Assembly (NCBI GenBank): GCA_963854835.1
Contig: OY978525.1
Span: 47,575,196 to 47,639,195 of the forward strand
DNA length: 64,000 nucleotides
From: Megamerina dolium
Taxonomy: Eukaryota; Arthropoda; Insecta; Diptera; Megamerinidae
Reading direction: 5' to 3'
Under the pieces are notes generated by a model. It saw only the letters and a list, made by a program, of their open reading frames with translations. It was not told the DNA's origin and did no database searches. The translations under genes and the position numbers were made by a program. Positions 54,897 through 64,000 of this stretch are shown piece by piece. Each line of letters opens with the position of its first letter. The stretch's first letter is position 1.

Positions 54897-55479
54897 GTAA
54901 TATGGGGAGATTCGGGGCAACCGGCTATCACCTTCCATTGCAGATGTGTGTATTAATAAACATTTAAAAAATTCACTATTGACAATTTCCGATTTAAATC
55001 ATATTTGTCTACTCCAGAAAATTATGTCACGAGCATTGTCTGTTATCACCTTTATAGAAGACGAAGGCAACTCTGACTTGATCAGTCAGCAGTCGGTTCG
55101 TCTGTTCTTGTTCTTCTTTTTTTTTTTTTTTTCATATACTACTTGTATTTTCCTCGACACGAACAGTGCGCGTATTTTTTTCTTGTAGAGTGTTTTGTAC
55201 TCTACAAACTTAATAAGTATTAATATATATTCTTAATATTTTCCATTCTGGAAATATTATAATTCGCTTTGACAATAAATTGTGTATATCACGTATACAT
55301 AATTCGTTTAATAATAATATACAACGTTTATATATATCCCGAGGTTTATTTTGTACGAAATAAAATACAACAAAAAACAATTAGTTTGTGTTTTTCGTGC
55401 CTTTCTTTTTCATTTCAATACGGAATTTCTTCCGACAATGAAAATAATGAAATAAATCAAAATTCGATTTATACATACA

Positions 55480-55800
55480 TCTTGAACAATGGTATTGGCC
55501 ACCAACGAAAGGCTTAACAATCTAGAAGGTGAGAAAAAGTGTGCTTATGCAAATACAACAGCAGCAGCACCACCATCACATCAACCGTAACAACAACAAC
55601 AACAACAATTAAACATCAGAACAAACGCAAGAAAAATCAACAGCAACAACGGCGACAACAACAGCAAGATTTGCCATCAATTATCTACAGCAATAGTTTG
55701 CAAGTGGCAAAGGAGATGGCGAGAAATGACATATCCAGCAAACATCCACAATCCCGATCAAACATCAATCATAGTTTAAACAAGTAGATTTTTAATTATT
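55480..55800 (+). other. Poly-Gln-coding stretch and possible exon end
   Basis: A frame reads MVLATNERLNNLEG and is followed at 55530 by GTGAGAAA, a donor-like site. Further on, the frame 55539-55787 encodes KKNQQQQRRQQQQDLPSIIY, then SNSLQVAKEMARNDISSKHP with CAG/CAA repeats. It resembles low-complexity regions of fly regulatory proteins, but no family is recognised. An inverse copy is at 50042-50350. It may be captured host DNA. Confidence 0.3.
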
Positions 55801-56182
55801 ATATATATTATAATTTTTTATTCTTTGATTTAAAAACGATTAAATTTAAATAACTTTAATTTTTATTAGAAGTCAAGAAGCGGTCGGTGGTTGAAACCAC
55901 ATCGGTGTAACTCTGCCAAGGTATGAGCCCACCGGCATCTCTCTCACGTACACAATATTAAATTCATAAAATCTCCATAAGTCGAACGTATCAAGCTCAC
56001 AAAATTCTAATAATGCAGGTTTAATAATGTATGGAGTGTATAATTTTAGAAAAATAGTAATTTTTAAACAGAGGTAAGTAATGGCATTTATAGTATAATT
56101 TTAAATGCTAATAGTAAGTATGCATATATTAGTCGGTATTTAGAATTAGGAATTTCTCTGTTCATTTGTATTTTGGTAAGTA

Positions 56183-57487
56183 AAGGGTTATCCATTTTGC
56201 GGTTTCAAAAGTAAATGTAAATAAAACACATATAAAATATTTTTTATCATGATATTTCTTTTTTATTATAAAGTTTGAACGTTGACATTATGTGTGAAAT
56301 ACTACATCATTTAAATGACCACCACGCGAATTGTTGCAAGTATCGATTCTTTTGAGGTAACTTTCGACCACTTTTTGACACATATTGGGCGGTATCTCAG
56401 CCATAACGTGACGAATGTTGGTTTTTAGGTGCTCAAGAGTTAAAGGTTTATATGCATAAACACGGTCCTTCGCGTAGCCCCATAAAAAAAAGTCAAGCGG
56501 TGTCAAATCGCATGATCTTCGTGGACACTTGATATCGCCATGACGAGAAATTACGCGGCCAGAAAATTTCTCTTGCAATAAAGCCATATTCGCTCGAGTT
56601 GTGTGGCATGTGGCACCGTCTTGTTGAAACCACATATTCTCTAAGTCGTATTCTTCAATAGCAGGCAAAAAAAAGTCGGTTATCATATGACCATAACGCT
56701 CCGAATTGACGGTGACAGTCGTTCCATCGTCGTTTTCGAAGAAGTAAGGTCCAATCACACCTCCGGACCAAAGAGCACACCAAGCAGTGACTTTTTGTGG
56801 ATGTAGTGGCCTCTCTTCAATTACTTGAGGATTCTCAGAACCCCAAATACGAAAATTTTGTTTGTTAACATACCCACCGAGTGAGAAATGTGCTTCGTCG
56901 CTGAAGAAAATTTTGTTCGAAAAATCGCCGTCCACCGCCTGTTGTTCAAGCACCCATTCGACGTATCTACGACGTTGTGAATGGTCAGCTGGCTTCAGTT
57001 GTTGTGTGAGCTGGATTTTATATGGATGTAGGTGTAGATCCAAATGCAAAATACGCCATAATGTGCCGTAAGACAGTCCTAATTCCTGAGAACGACGAGG
57101 AATCGACACATTCGGGTCTTCGGCAACACTTTCACTTACAGCAGCGATATTTTCGGTGGTACGAGCGAAACGATGATGCACAGGCCTTACAATATCTGTA
57201 ACCGATCCAGTCTCTTCATATTTCTTCACAATTTTGCCAATTGCTTGCGTAGTTGGACGATTATGTAAACCATAATCTCCTCTTAAAGCACGATATGTGG
57301 CTGTGGCAGAATCACCATTTTTGTAGTAGGTTTTTACAATTTTAATGCGTTGTGCGATAGTTAAGCGATCCATTTTCGCACATGTCAGACTTTGAAGTGA
57401 AAAAGAAAGAAATTGTTTTAACAACTCAGTTTGACAAATGTCGAATTCTAGCCCTATGCTTTTGAAACCGCGAAATGGATAACCCTT
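56183..57487 (-). mobile_element. rosa-type mariner, full-length copy
   Basis: 1305 bp. TIRs of about 29 bp (AAGGGTTATCCATTTTGCGG at the left; inverse with one mismatch at the right), flanked by TA (56181-56182 and 57488-57489). It encodes one open transposase. The left part belongs to the palindrome arm. Confidence 0.92.
56288..57373 (-). CDS. rosa-type (DD41D) mariner transposase, 361 aa, intact
   Basis: Cut-and-paste transposase acting at the element TIRs. The start is taken at 57373 (MDRLTIAQRIKIVKTYYKNG); an open extension upstream to 57658 crosses the TIR and the neighbouring Tc1 and is not part of the gene. The N-terminus has helix-turn-helix regions (DSATATYRALRGDYG; SIPRRSQELGLSYGTLWRIL). 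The catalytic residues are Asp in FFSDEAHFSLGG, Asp in WFQQDGATCHTT and Asp in TPLDFFLWGYAKDRVY. Between the second and third Asp there are 41 residues (counted), the DD41D spacing of the rosa family described from tephritid flies. No stop or frameshift is seen, so the copy may be active. Confidence 0.9.
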   Translation of the reverse strand: MDRLTIAQRIKIVKTYYKNGDSATATYRALRGDYGLHNRPTTQAIGKIVKKYEETGSVTDIVRPVHHRFARTTENIAAVSESVAEDPNVSIPRRSQELGLSYGTLWRILHLDLHLHPYKIQLTQQLKPADHSQRRRYVEWVLEQQAVDGDFSNKIFFSDEAHFSLGGYVNKQNFRIWGSENPQVIEERPLHPQKVTAWCALWSGGVIGPYFFENDDGTTVTVNSERYGHMITDFFLPAIEEYDLENMWFQQDGATCHTTRANMALLQEKFSGRVISRHGDIKCPRRSCDLTPLDFFLWGYAKDRVYAYKPLTLEHLKTNIRHVMAEIPPNMCQKVVESYLKRIDTCNNSRGGHLNDVVFHT

Positions 57488-57493
57488 TACATA

Positions 57494-59144
57494 CAGTGGC
57501 TCACAGATTATTTCGTACAGTGTATATATTTTTATGTACATGGCTGTAACATCGAAACTAAAAAACTTATCAATAAGTTTTGAATGTAGATGTCTATGTA
57601 TGTGTTTAGTAAACCTAATAAGAAAACGGGGAACCCCAAAAATTGTTCTTTTTGTCATGCAAGAGAGAAAAACTATTGATCAGCTGATTTTCAGCTCACA
57701 TCTTATTTCGTACACAAACTTCAATGTAAGTAAGTTTCATTCTGCCGCGCAGTTACAAAGTTTTTTTGAATTGTATGAGTTTTTGGACCTTTTTAACTAT
57801 TATAACAATTTTTATTATTATTATTTTAAATAGTTAAAGTGCTGTAAATTAAACATTTAGCGTTATGGGTCGTCGTACAACGATGGAACAGCGTAAACTG
57901 GTAATTAACCATTTTAGGAAAGGTCAGAGTGTGCGAAAAATTGCTGAAATGACAAATTTAAGTGCCTCAACTGTCCAATACATCATTCAACGCTTCGTTC
58001 GCGAAAATCGGTTGGAGAACAAGGGCAGAGAAGCACCTAATAAGATTTTCAACGCTTCAGACGAGCGTTATATTGTACGAAAAATTAAGAAAAATCCAAA
58101 GTTATCCGCTCCGAAGTTGGCTGCAGAGGTTCAGCGTGAAATAGGAAAATCATCCAGTGCTGAAACTGTCCGACGTGTGCTGCGCAATCATGACTTGAAC
58201 GGTCGAGTAGCCCGAAAGAAACCATTCATTTCGAAAATGAATATACAACGCCGACTTGACTACGCCAAAGAGCATATTATTAATACTCCTGCGTTCTGGA
58301 ATACCGTTATTTTCGCGGATGAGTCTAAGTTTAATATTTTTGGCTCGGACGGAATGTCATATGTTTGGCGTAAAGCGAATACCGAGCTGAACAAGGAGAA
58401 CCTTAAGCCCACAGTGAAGCATGGTGGCGGTAGCGTGATGGTTTGGGCCTGTATGTCAGCAGCCGGAGTAGGTGAATTGGTTTTTATTGAGGAAACAATG
58501 GACAAAATGAAGTACCTCGAGATTCTGAAAAACAATTTACTTCAAAGTGCAGACAAACTGGGTTTGCGGGAAGAATTTCGGTACTACCAAGATAATGACC
58601 CAAAACATAAATCTGGGATTGTGCAATCTTGGCTTATTTGGAACTGCCCACACTTGATGTCTCCACCACCACAGTCACCTGACATGAATGTGATTGAAAA
58701 TCTTTGGTCTATTTTGGACAATAAAATAAGAACACACAAGATTTCTAATAAGCAAGACCTAAAGAAGGTACTGATGGAAGAATGGAAAAAAATCACACCA
58801 GACATCACTCAAAAATTGGTGGATTCAATGCCAAATACACTCCAGGCTGTCATTAACGCTAAGGGATGTCAACTAAATATTAAAATCAACTTACTTTGTT
58901 TTTAGTTTGAACTTAAAGAGACTGTACGAAATAAGCTGTGACATGAATTTTCCTATTTTTTTCTTATTTTATTTTTTTATAGTGTCAAACACTAAAATTT
59001 TGAAAAAGTAAATTTTGGAAAATAAAAAACAAACCTTCCTTTCTAAAATGGCATTTATATTTTGTTCAAATTTTTGCTATATTAGGAATTACGACTGCAG
59101 CAATTTTTAAACTGTCACTGTACGAAATAAGCTGGGAGCCACTG
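57494..59144 (+). mobile_element. Tc1-like element, copy 2, intact
   Basis: 1651 bp with ends CAGTGGCTCACAGATTATTT and (inverse) CAGTGGCTCCCAGCTTATTT, TA flanks at 57492-57493 and 59145-59146. Inserted only 4 bp from the end of the rosa element. Nearly identical to copy 1 but with an unbroken ORF. Confidence 0.95.
57865..58905 (+). CDS. Tc1-like transposase (DD34E), 346 aa, intact
   Basis: It starts MGRRTTMEQRKLVINHFRKG with the paired helix-turn-helix (GQSVRKIAEMTNLSASTVQY; LRNHDLNGRVARKKPFI) that binds the TIRs. Catalytic Asp in IFADESKFNIFG, Asp in YYQDNDPKHKSG and Glu in SPDMNVIENLW with 34 residues between the last two (counted). The GGGSVMVWACMSAAG box is also typical. The length matches Tc1-type transposases (about 340-350 aa). 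It lies at the normal distance from both TIRs in a family that also has a broken copy here. The copy looks autonomous. Confidence 0.95.
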   Translation: MGRRTTMEQRKLVINHFRKGQSVRKIAEMTNLSASTVQYIIQRFVRENRLENKGREAPNKIFNASDERYIVRKIKKNPKLSAPKLAAEVQREIGKSSSAETVRRVLRNHDLNGRVARKKPFISKMNIQRRLDYAKEHIINTPAFWNTVIFADESKFNIFGSDGMSYVWRKANTELNKENLKPTVKHGGGSVMVWACMSAAGVGELVFIEETMDKMKYLEILKNNLLQSADKLGLREEFRYYQDNDPKHKSGIVQSWLIWNCPHLMSPPPQSPDMNVIENLWSILDNKIRTHKISNKQDLKKVLMEEWKKITPDITQKLVDSMPNTLQAVINAKGCQLNIKINLLCF

Positions 59145-59187
59145 TATGTACATATGTACATATATGGATAGAATAAAAATTGATTGC

Positions 59188-59637
59188 ACATGCGTATGGG
59201 ATATTGATAACGCATTTCTATTTTTCAAATGATATTATAATACATACATTTTTTGTAAATAATTTAAATTGTAATATAAAAAAGATGTTTTTAAAAAATT
59301 AAATCAAATAAAAAAATATGTCTAAATAATAAATATTACTTAAAGTTTAGATAACAAATAATATTAAATAAATGATCAATCAATCAATCAATCAAAAAAG
59401 AGCGTGAAGTTGAAACAAGAACATAATCCTTGTTTATCAAGTGGACCACGCGACACCAGACCAAGGTCTTTTAGAGGATATGAGCCCTATAGCTGATACC
59501 TCTAGGGGCCAACCACAAGTGTTACGGGCACTGCGACTAAACGAGATATTTTGTACCCAAGCCCGTTTACGGCACTAGAATCTCCTCTACCTTTTTAATG
59601 AAGGATAGAATTGATCTTGTCGAACTTCTGATGTTTG
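59188..59637. repeat. 450-bp direct repeat, left copy
   Basis: Matches 60003-60452 at a constant offset of 815 bp with no gap, and I saw no mismatch. It begins ACATGCGTATGGGATATTGA and ends TTCTGATGTTTG. It contains host-side flank, the (TCAA)n tail (59376-59395) and the last part of the LOA-like LINE 3' region. The SINE lies between the two copies. Confidence 0.95.
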
Positions 59638-60002
59638 TAGCCGTAGCTCAGTGGTTAGTGTGTTCGCCTTCTGATCTGTAGGTCGGTGGTTCAATCCCCG
59701 GCTGATGCATAACAAATTTAATATCGATAAGATTTTTCTTTCGAACGGTACCCACCTGTCGGCAAGCAATTGGCAATTCTTCCGACAGTAACAACTTGCC
59801 ATGAAAAAGCTTCTTAAAGAACTCTGTGACAAAGCTCAGAAAAAGTGATGTCACAAGTGTTCTGCCGTTCGGAACCGGCTAAAATAAGTAGGTCCCTTCT
59901 AATATTGTCCAAAATTTAAGACGCACAACAGTAATGGAAGAGAAGCTCGGCCAATGAGCCCTTTGGGGCTTTATGTGGCCACATATTTATTTTTTTTATT
60001 TT
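59638..60002 (+). mobile_element. tRNA-derived SINE, copy 4
   Basis: A box TAGCTCAGTGG (59644-59654), B box GGTTCAATCCC (59688-59698), then the full body and the tail with AATGAGCCCTTTGGGGCTTT and TTTATT repeats. 365 bp. Flanked not by a short TSD but by the 450-bp direct repeats. Confidence 0.9.
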
Positions 60003-60452
60003 ACATGCGTATGGGATATTGATAACGCATTTCTATTTTTCAAATGATATTATAATACATACATTTTTTGTAAATAATTTAAATTGTAATATAAAAAAGA
60101 TGTTTTTAAAAAATTAAATCAAATAAAAAAATATGTCTAAATAATAAATATTACTTAAAGTTTAGATAACAAATAATATTAAATAAATGATCAATCAATC
60201 AATCAATCAAAAAAGAGCGTGAAGTTGAAACAAGAACATAATCCTTGTTTATCAAGTGGACCACGCGACACCAGACCAAGGTCTTTTAGAGGATATGAGC
60301 CCTATAGCTGATACCTCTAGGGGCCAACCACAAGTGTTACGGGCACTGCGACTAAACGAGATATTTTGTACCCAAGCCCGTTTACGGCACTAGAATCTCC
60401 TCTACCTTTTTAATGAAGGATAGAATTGATCTTGTCGAACTTCTGATGTTTG
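60003..60452. repeat. 450-bp direct repeat, right copy
   Basis: Second copy, continuous on its right with the LOA-like LINE body, so this is probably the original location. Its (TCAA)n tract is at 60191-60210. Confidence 0.95.
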
Positions 60453-61107
60453 AAACTGGTGTTGGGAAACTCAGCTGAAAGTGTTTGAGGCGTAGTCTGG
60501 CCAGGGCCAGACATTCGCAAAGAATGTGGATTGATGTTTCATCCTCCTCCAGACAGAGTCTACACTCCGTGTCAGAGGATAGTACCATTTTGTGAAGGTG
60601 GTACTTTAACCAGTTATGCCCTGAGATATAGCCGGTTATTTGGCGTAGGTTTGTTCCACTAAGACTAATTCTGTCAAAAGCTACATTAAAGCTGATGAGA
60701 GCTTTCGCTTAGCGAAGACCCGTCGAATTTGTCCATTATAGAAGGTTTTGTCATGGTAATGTTTTTCTATCATAGCTTTGGCCGATGACCAGCTTATATC
60801 GCAGAAAGGTTCCGGGCCCGTCAGTGGAGAAGACGAGCGAGAGCTGGCTGACATTGCCCTCAATTCCTTTGTGCCCCGGTACCCAACATAATGTGACCTT
60901 GTTTCGCATAGAGAGTTTTTGTAGGATATGGAAGCATTCGGTGATTAGTTTTGACGAGAATTCCCAAGAGGAGAGATATTTGATGGCAGTTTGGCTGTCT
61001 GAGCAAAAAAGAATGCGCGCTCCTTTGAGCCCTTTGTCATGTATATAACGTGCACAAAGTTCTATGGCATGTATTTCTGTTTGAAGGACAGTTGGCCACG
61101 AGCCCAT
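60382..61107 (-). pseudogene. LOA-like LINE RNase H and C-terminal zinc finger
   Basis: 61107-60751 encodes TEIHAIELCARYIHDKGLKG, ILFCSDSQTAIKYL (Glu and Asp of RNase H) and TLCWVPGHKGIEGN (His region). After a frame change the C-terminal part continues, and 60588-60382 holds CRLCLEEDETSIHILCEC, the zinc-finger-like end, followed by a short helix and a stop. Confidence 0.8.
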
Positions 61108-61269
61108 TGCGACAGATATGCGGGTATTAGGACCGTATATCCCGGCGCCTGTACCTTCATCTGTCTTCGATCCGTCTGTGAACCAAACGTAATTATGTTT
61201 TGAGGGTATTAAGCTGTTATTCGTTTTCCATTCCAGTCTGTCTGGGATGATTGTGGAGAAGCGTCTGCG

Positions 61270-62845
61270 TTAGCGTAGTTCTTGAGGCATGGATTCTGAG
61301 TTAGAACATATTTCTATATTTGGTATATTTTTGATGATTGTTTCGTGTCCACTTGAATTCGAAGTTGAACTGTGGAAAACTGTGGCACTGATTGCTGCTG
61401 ATTTTTTAATATGAATGTTAAGCGGTAGGAGTCCTACCAGAGCCTCTAGTGCAGCCGTGGGCCAAGATTTCACAGCCGCGGTTAGAGATAGACACACCAG
61501 TCTTTGAAGTTTATTGCATTCACGGATTGCTGAATCCGGCATAGGTTACAATTGGTGGTGGTGGTGGTGGTGGTGGTGGTGTACATAAAAAAACTATTTT
61601 TGGTGATAAACCCCACGTTTTGCCAAAAATTCGTTTGCAAGTCCACATAACTTTAGTCGCCTTGTTTAGCGTGTAGCTTAAGTGGGAATTCCAATTTAGT
61701 CTTCTGTCCAGGATGATGTCTAGATATTTGACTTCATTTGTGAATTCAAGAATAGTGTTTTGGAGACGCACTAAGTCGAAATCGGGTTTGTACTTTCTTG
61801 TGAAAGGAACAACAACCGTTTTTTATGGGTTTATACGGAGACCTTCTGTAGCGCACCATCGATCAGTAATTTGAAGAGCATACGTCATGCGATTTGATAA
61901 CGTGCTACCACTTTTTCCTGTAATAAGGATAGCAAGGTCGTCTGCATAGCCGATTACATCGAAACCGGTTGACGAGAGTTTGAATATAACAAGAGACCAT
62001 AGTAGTGGGGAAAGAACGCCCCCATGGGGACAGCCTTTAACAGCTCTGACGTTTACCTTGGTATTTCCTATATTAGCTGAAATATCTCGGTTTTCCAGCT
62101 TAGCTTTTACCCAAATCCCTGAGTATTCATCTATACCTCTACGTGCCAAAGCTGTAGTGATAGACTCATACCCAGTATTGTCGAAAGCACCTTCTATGTC
62201 CAGAAAAGCACGAAGAGCTAGTTCTTTTGATTCGAAGGATTTATCGATTTTGGATACGAGATAATGTAATGCAGTTTCGGTTGATTTGCCTTTGGTGTAG
62301 GTAATTGATTCTTGTGTGGGGGATGGAAGTTTCAAACCCTTGCTTGATGTGAAGATCTATTAGTCGTTTTCAGAATAAAAGAAGTTAAACTGATAGGACG
62401 GAACGATTTCGGGAGTTCTGTTGGTTTATTTCCTTGTTTGGGGATAAAACGCACGTGGAATATACCCAAATTTGTAACTGGTTCGGAAGAGACTAAACAG
62501 CTGTTCCAACGTTGCATCTAAGGAATTTTGAAAGATAGCTGGGAAGATCCCATCACCCCTCGGGGCCTTATAAGGTAGGAAGGATGAAACTGCCCATTTG
62601 ATTTTATCTTTGTCGAATATATCACCGGATAGACTGCTTGCATATCTACTAGAGTTCCGATGTACAATTGTAGCATAGGGGAAAGGTAAAGTATTTGTTT
62701 GTGTTACAGATCCTGGAAAACGTACCTGCAATAAATATTCCAGGGTTTCTTTGCGATTTTGTGTGGTCCTTGGACAATATTTTGTGAAGTCATGCCTCTC
62801 GGGGAAGAGTGTGTAACTCTTCACAGTGTTTTCTCCAAGAGTCAC
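61270..62845 (-). pseudogene. LOA-like LINE reverse transcriptase
   Basis: 62845-62426 holds the RT entry (IKWAVSSFLPYKAPRGDGIF, PAIFQ). 62517-62332 continues with FRPISLTSFILKTTNR. 62335-61823 holds FLDIEGAFDNTGYESITTAL (first Asp), VKGCPHGGVLSPLLWSLVI and GFDVIGYADDLAIL (YADD). 61771-61520 holds VKYLDIILDRRLNWNSHL and the thumb, with a poly-Pro run, and 61542-61270 the connection domain. It is split by several frameshifts. Confidence 0.85.
61554..61581. repeat. (GGT)n triplet repeat inside the LINE RT
   Basis: Nine GGT units and a partial one. On the minus strand it encodes a run of nine prolines immediately before VTYAG, where related RTs have a short helix. The frame is kept. Confidence 0.95.
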
Positions 62846-62889
62846 GTTTTGATTTTCTGATCAGAATGTTATATTCATAAAAGCTAGAC

Positions 62890-63335
62890 CTATACTCTGT
62901 CCAATGACCAGTTTTTCCCCCTGTTGAATAGTATCCTAACTTTCTTTCTTTTGTCTTTGAGTTGCTCGTTCCACCATGGAACCATTCGTTTCGATACTGT
63001 AGGTCGAGCAGAATTGCTGCGGTTTAGGACAGTGAATAGAATATTTTGGTAGTTTTTCGCTGCTACCTCTAGTTCCAGTGGAGACTTTATGCGGAGAGCA
63101 AGGGTATGAACTTCAGAGTGAATGAAGGCTAAGTGGCTGTGCCATTTGCATGGCACAGTCACTGACTTATCATAGATCAATTTACCTCCTTTTGAGTCCT
63201 CGGACTTGGCCACCTATGATCCAGGGTTCCTGAAAAAGTCATAGATTGAAGGATCTTTCGGCAATGAGTCTGCATGCGGTAGCCGACGCGCCTTTGGCGT
63301 GGTGCAGATTTGCCTGGAGCACCCTAATGGCGCTC
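62890..63335 (-). pseudogene. LOA-like LINE endonuclease, internally deleted
   Basis: On the minus strand from 63333: MSAIRVLQANLHHAKGASAT, then a stop, FQEPWIIGGQVRGL (first endonuclease motifs, Asn and Glu), a short KLIYDKSV piece, and then directly the post-endonuclease region (SPLELEVAAKNYQNILFTVL; VPWWNEQLKDKRKKVRILFN). The middle of the APE-type endonuclease with the remaining catalytic residues is missing. Confidence 0.75.
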
Positions 63336-63427
63336 ATAGATCCTTCATGAGCTTTGGACAAGATCTCTCTTCTTGTCCAGTCTATTCCCCTTACCTTTCG
63401 CCGAATTTGGCGAAATAGGATTAGGCC

Positions 63428-63955
63428 CTACATGGGCTGAGGATTTTTTGACCTCAGGAAGTGTGATGGCCTGTTGCTTAGGTAGACTTCCACCATGCTC
63501 AATGGCCTGTGTGTCGACAGCATGCTTCCGGAGGGGGGAGGGGGGGTGCTTTGGCTTATTAGCCTAGCCTTTGCCATTTTAAAACCAAGCCCTGTGGCTT
63601 GATTGATGTGTGGCTGATTTGGCGTTGTTTCGTTTGTTTGGCCTTTGCTCGCAATAAGCTTAGCCTTACCGACCGGGCTCGGGTCAGGAGTACTGGACGC
63701 GCCTCCAGACCTTGCCAGTAAAGAACTGGATCCTTTACTGGTGGAGGGCTGATCGTCCAGCTCCCTTCGCGAACCCAGGTTCGGAACCTCTTTGGAGGCA
63801 GAAGGATCCTTATCGACTGTGTTTTGTGAAACAGTTCCATCTGCCACAGTAAGACCAGCTCCCTTTTCAGTACCACCGGTGGCACGGGTTGGTACTAGTT
63901 TGGTATGGCCGATGCGGTAAGCTATTTTAAACTTCCGCTCGGAAAGTAATTGCAT
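63428..63955 (-). pseudogene. Probable ORF1 region of the LOA-like LINE
   Basis: A 175-residue frame, rich in Ser, Thr, Pro and Gly (PSTSKGSSSLLARSGGASST; STPPPPSGSML), lies just upstream of ORF2 in the element direction. It has no zinc knuckle or other motif I recognise. Position and composition suggest ORF1 or leader sequence. Because the element continues past 64000, its start cannot be judged. Confidence 0.4.
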
Positions 63956-64000
63956 TGCCGCTACCGTGCGATGATTATAAAGTCTTTTTTGCCCAAAATG

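Larger units (their letters stand above)
60191..64000 (-). mobile_element. LOA/I-like LINE with RNase H, runs off the window
   Basis: On the minus strand: ORF1-like region, ORF2 with endonuclease, RT, RNase H and a C-terminal CCHC-like finger, a 3' UTR and a (TTGA)n tail at 60210-60191. An RNase H domain and a short-repeat instead of poly(A) tail fit the I/LOA side of non-LTR elements. Several frameshifts and a deleted endonuclease core make it defective. The 5' end is beyond 64000. Confidence 0.8.

Noticed and set aside
57374..57658. N-terminal extension of the rosa transposase (456-aa frame)
   Set aside because: The extension crosses the rosa TIR at 57459-57487 and the neighbouring Tc1 end, so it is chance open sequence. 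The start at 57373 gives the family length.
59638..59710. Possible tRNA gene (A and B boxes)
   Set aside because: It is the head of a repeated SINE with a conserved tRNA-unrelated body; the same applies to 20729-20795, 16547-16608 and 27597-27662.

Overview
The window is eukaryotic, AT-rich DNA built almost entirely of nested transposable elements (TEs). I see no complete host gene, no rRNA or true tRNA gene, no CRISPR array and nothing bacterial. Ty3/gypsy, BEL/Pao, Jockey-like LINE, hAT, mariner and Tc1 elements, PBS sequences matching fly tRNA-Ser, tRNA-Leu and tRNA-Lys 3' ends, and a DD41D (rosa-type) mariner point to an insect, most likely a dipteran. A tephritid fruit fly fits best because rosa-type mariners are known from tephritids; this is inference. 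The element density resembles pericentromeric heterochromatin or a TE cluster.

Layout. 1-1.8 kb: unassigned. 1.8-8.3 kb: a degraded env-bearing errantivirus-like gypsy element (Gypsy-1, +) carrying a 522-bp solo LTR inside its RT gene. 8.5-9.9 kb: C-terminal pieces of two related non-LTR elements with a restriction-like endonuclease (-). 10.7-14.9 kb: Gypsy-2 copy A (-). 14.9-15.4 kb: irritans-like mariner fragment. 15.5-20.1 kb: BEL-1 (+), interrupted by a tRNA-derived SINE and by a Jockey-like LINE with a target-site duplication (TSD). 20.7-25.7 kb: another SINE, a minus-strand gypsy fragment cut by the LTR of a plus-strand gypsy element (copy B), and, inside that LTR, a LINE with a 751-aa ORF and a 456-bp foldback MITE. 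25.7-28.9 kb: the least TE-like stretch, with a third SINE and short unidentified coding remnants. 28.9-38.0 kb: BEL-2 (-), nearly full length, with a hAT element in its leader. 38.0-39.1 kb: mariner with one frameshift. 39.2-48.2 kb: Gypsy-2 copy 3 (+), whose tail is split by a young complete LTR element, Gypsy-3 (438-bp LTRs, 4-bp TSD, SAP-domain Gag).

48.7-57.1 kb is the most striking structure: a near-perfect palindrome of about 3.25 kb per arm around a (TA)n tract. Each arm carries part of a rosa mariner, an LTR-like end and a poly-Q-coding stretch. A 1.65-kb Tc1 element sits in the left arm only. The right arm runs into a complete rosa mariner with an open transposase frame, and directly next to it lies an intact Tc1 element (346-aa DD34E transposase). 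59.2-60.5 kb: a SINE flanked by 450-bp apparently perfect direct repeats. 60.2-64 kb: a LOA/I-like LINE with RNase H (-), running off the window.

The genes do not form a host pathway. They are autonomous, decayed and non-autonomous mobile elements, and their nesting order can be read from intact TSDs: BEL-1 before LINE copy 1; Gypsy-1 before the solo LTR; BEL-2 before hAT; Gypsy-2 before Gypsy-3; the inverted duplication most simply before the left-arm Tc1. The elements that look most recently active are the right rosa mariner, Tc1 copy 2, LINE copy 2 and Gypsy-3.
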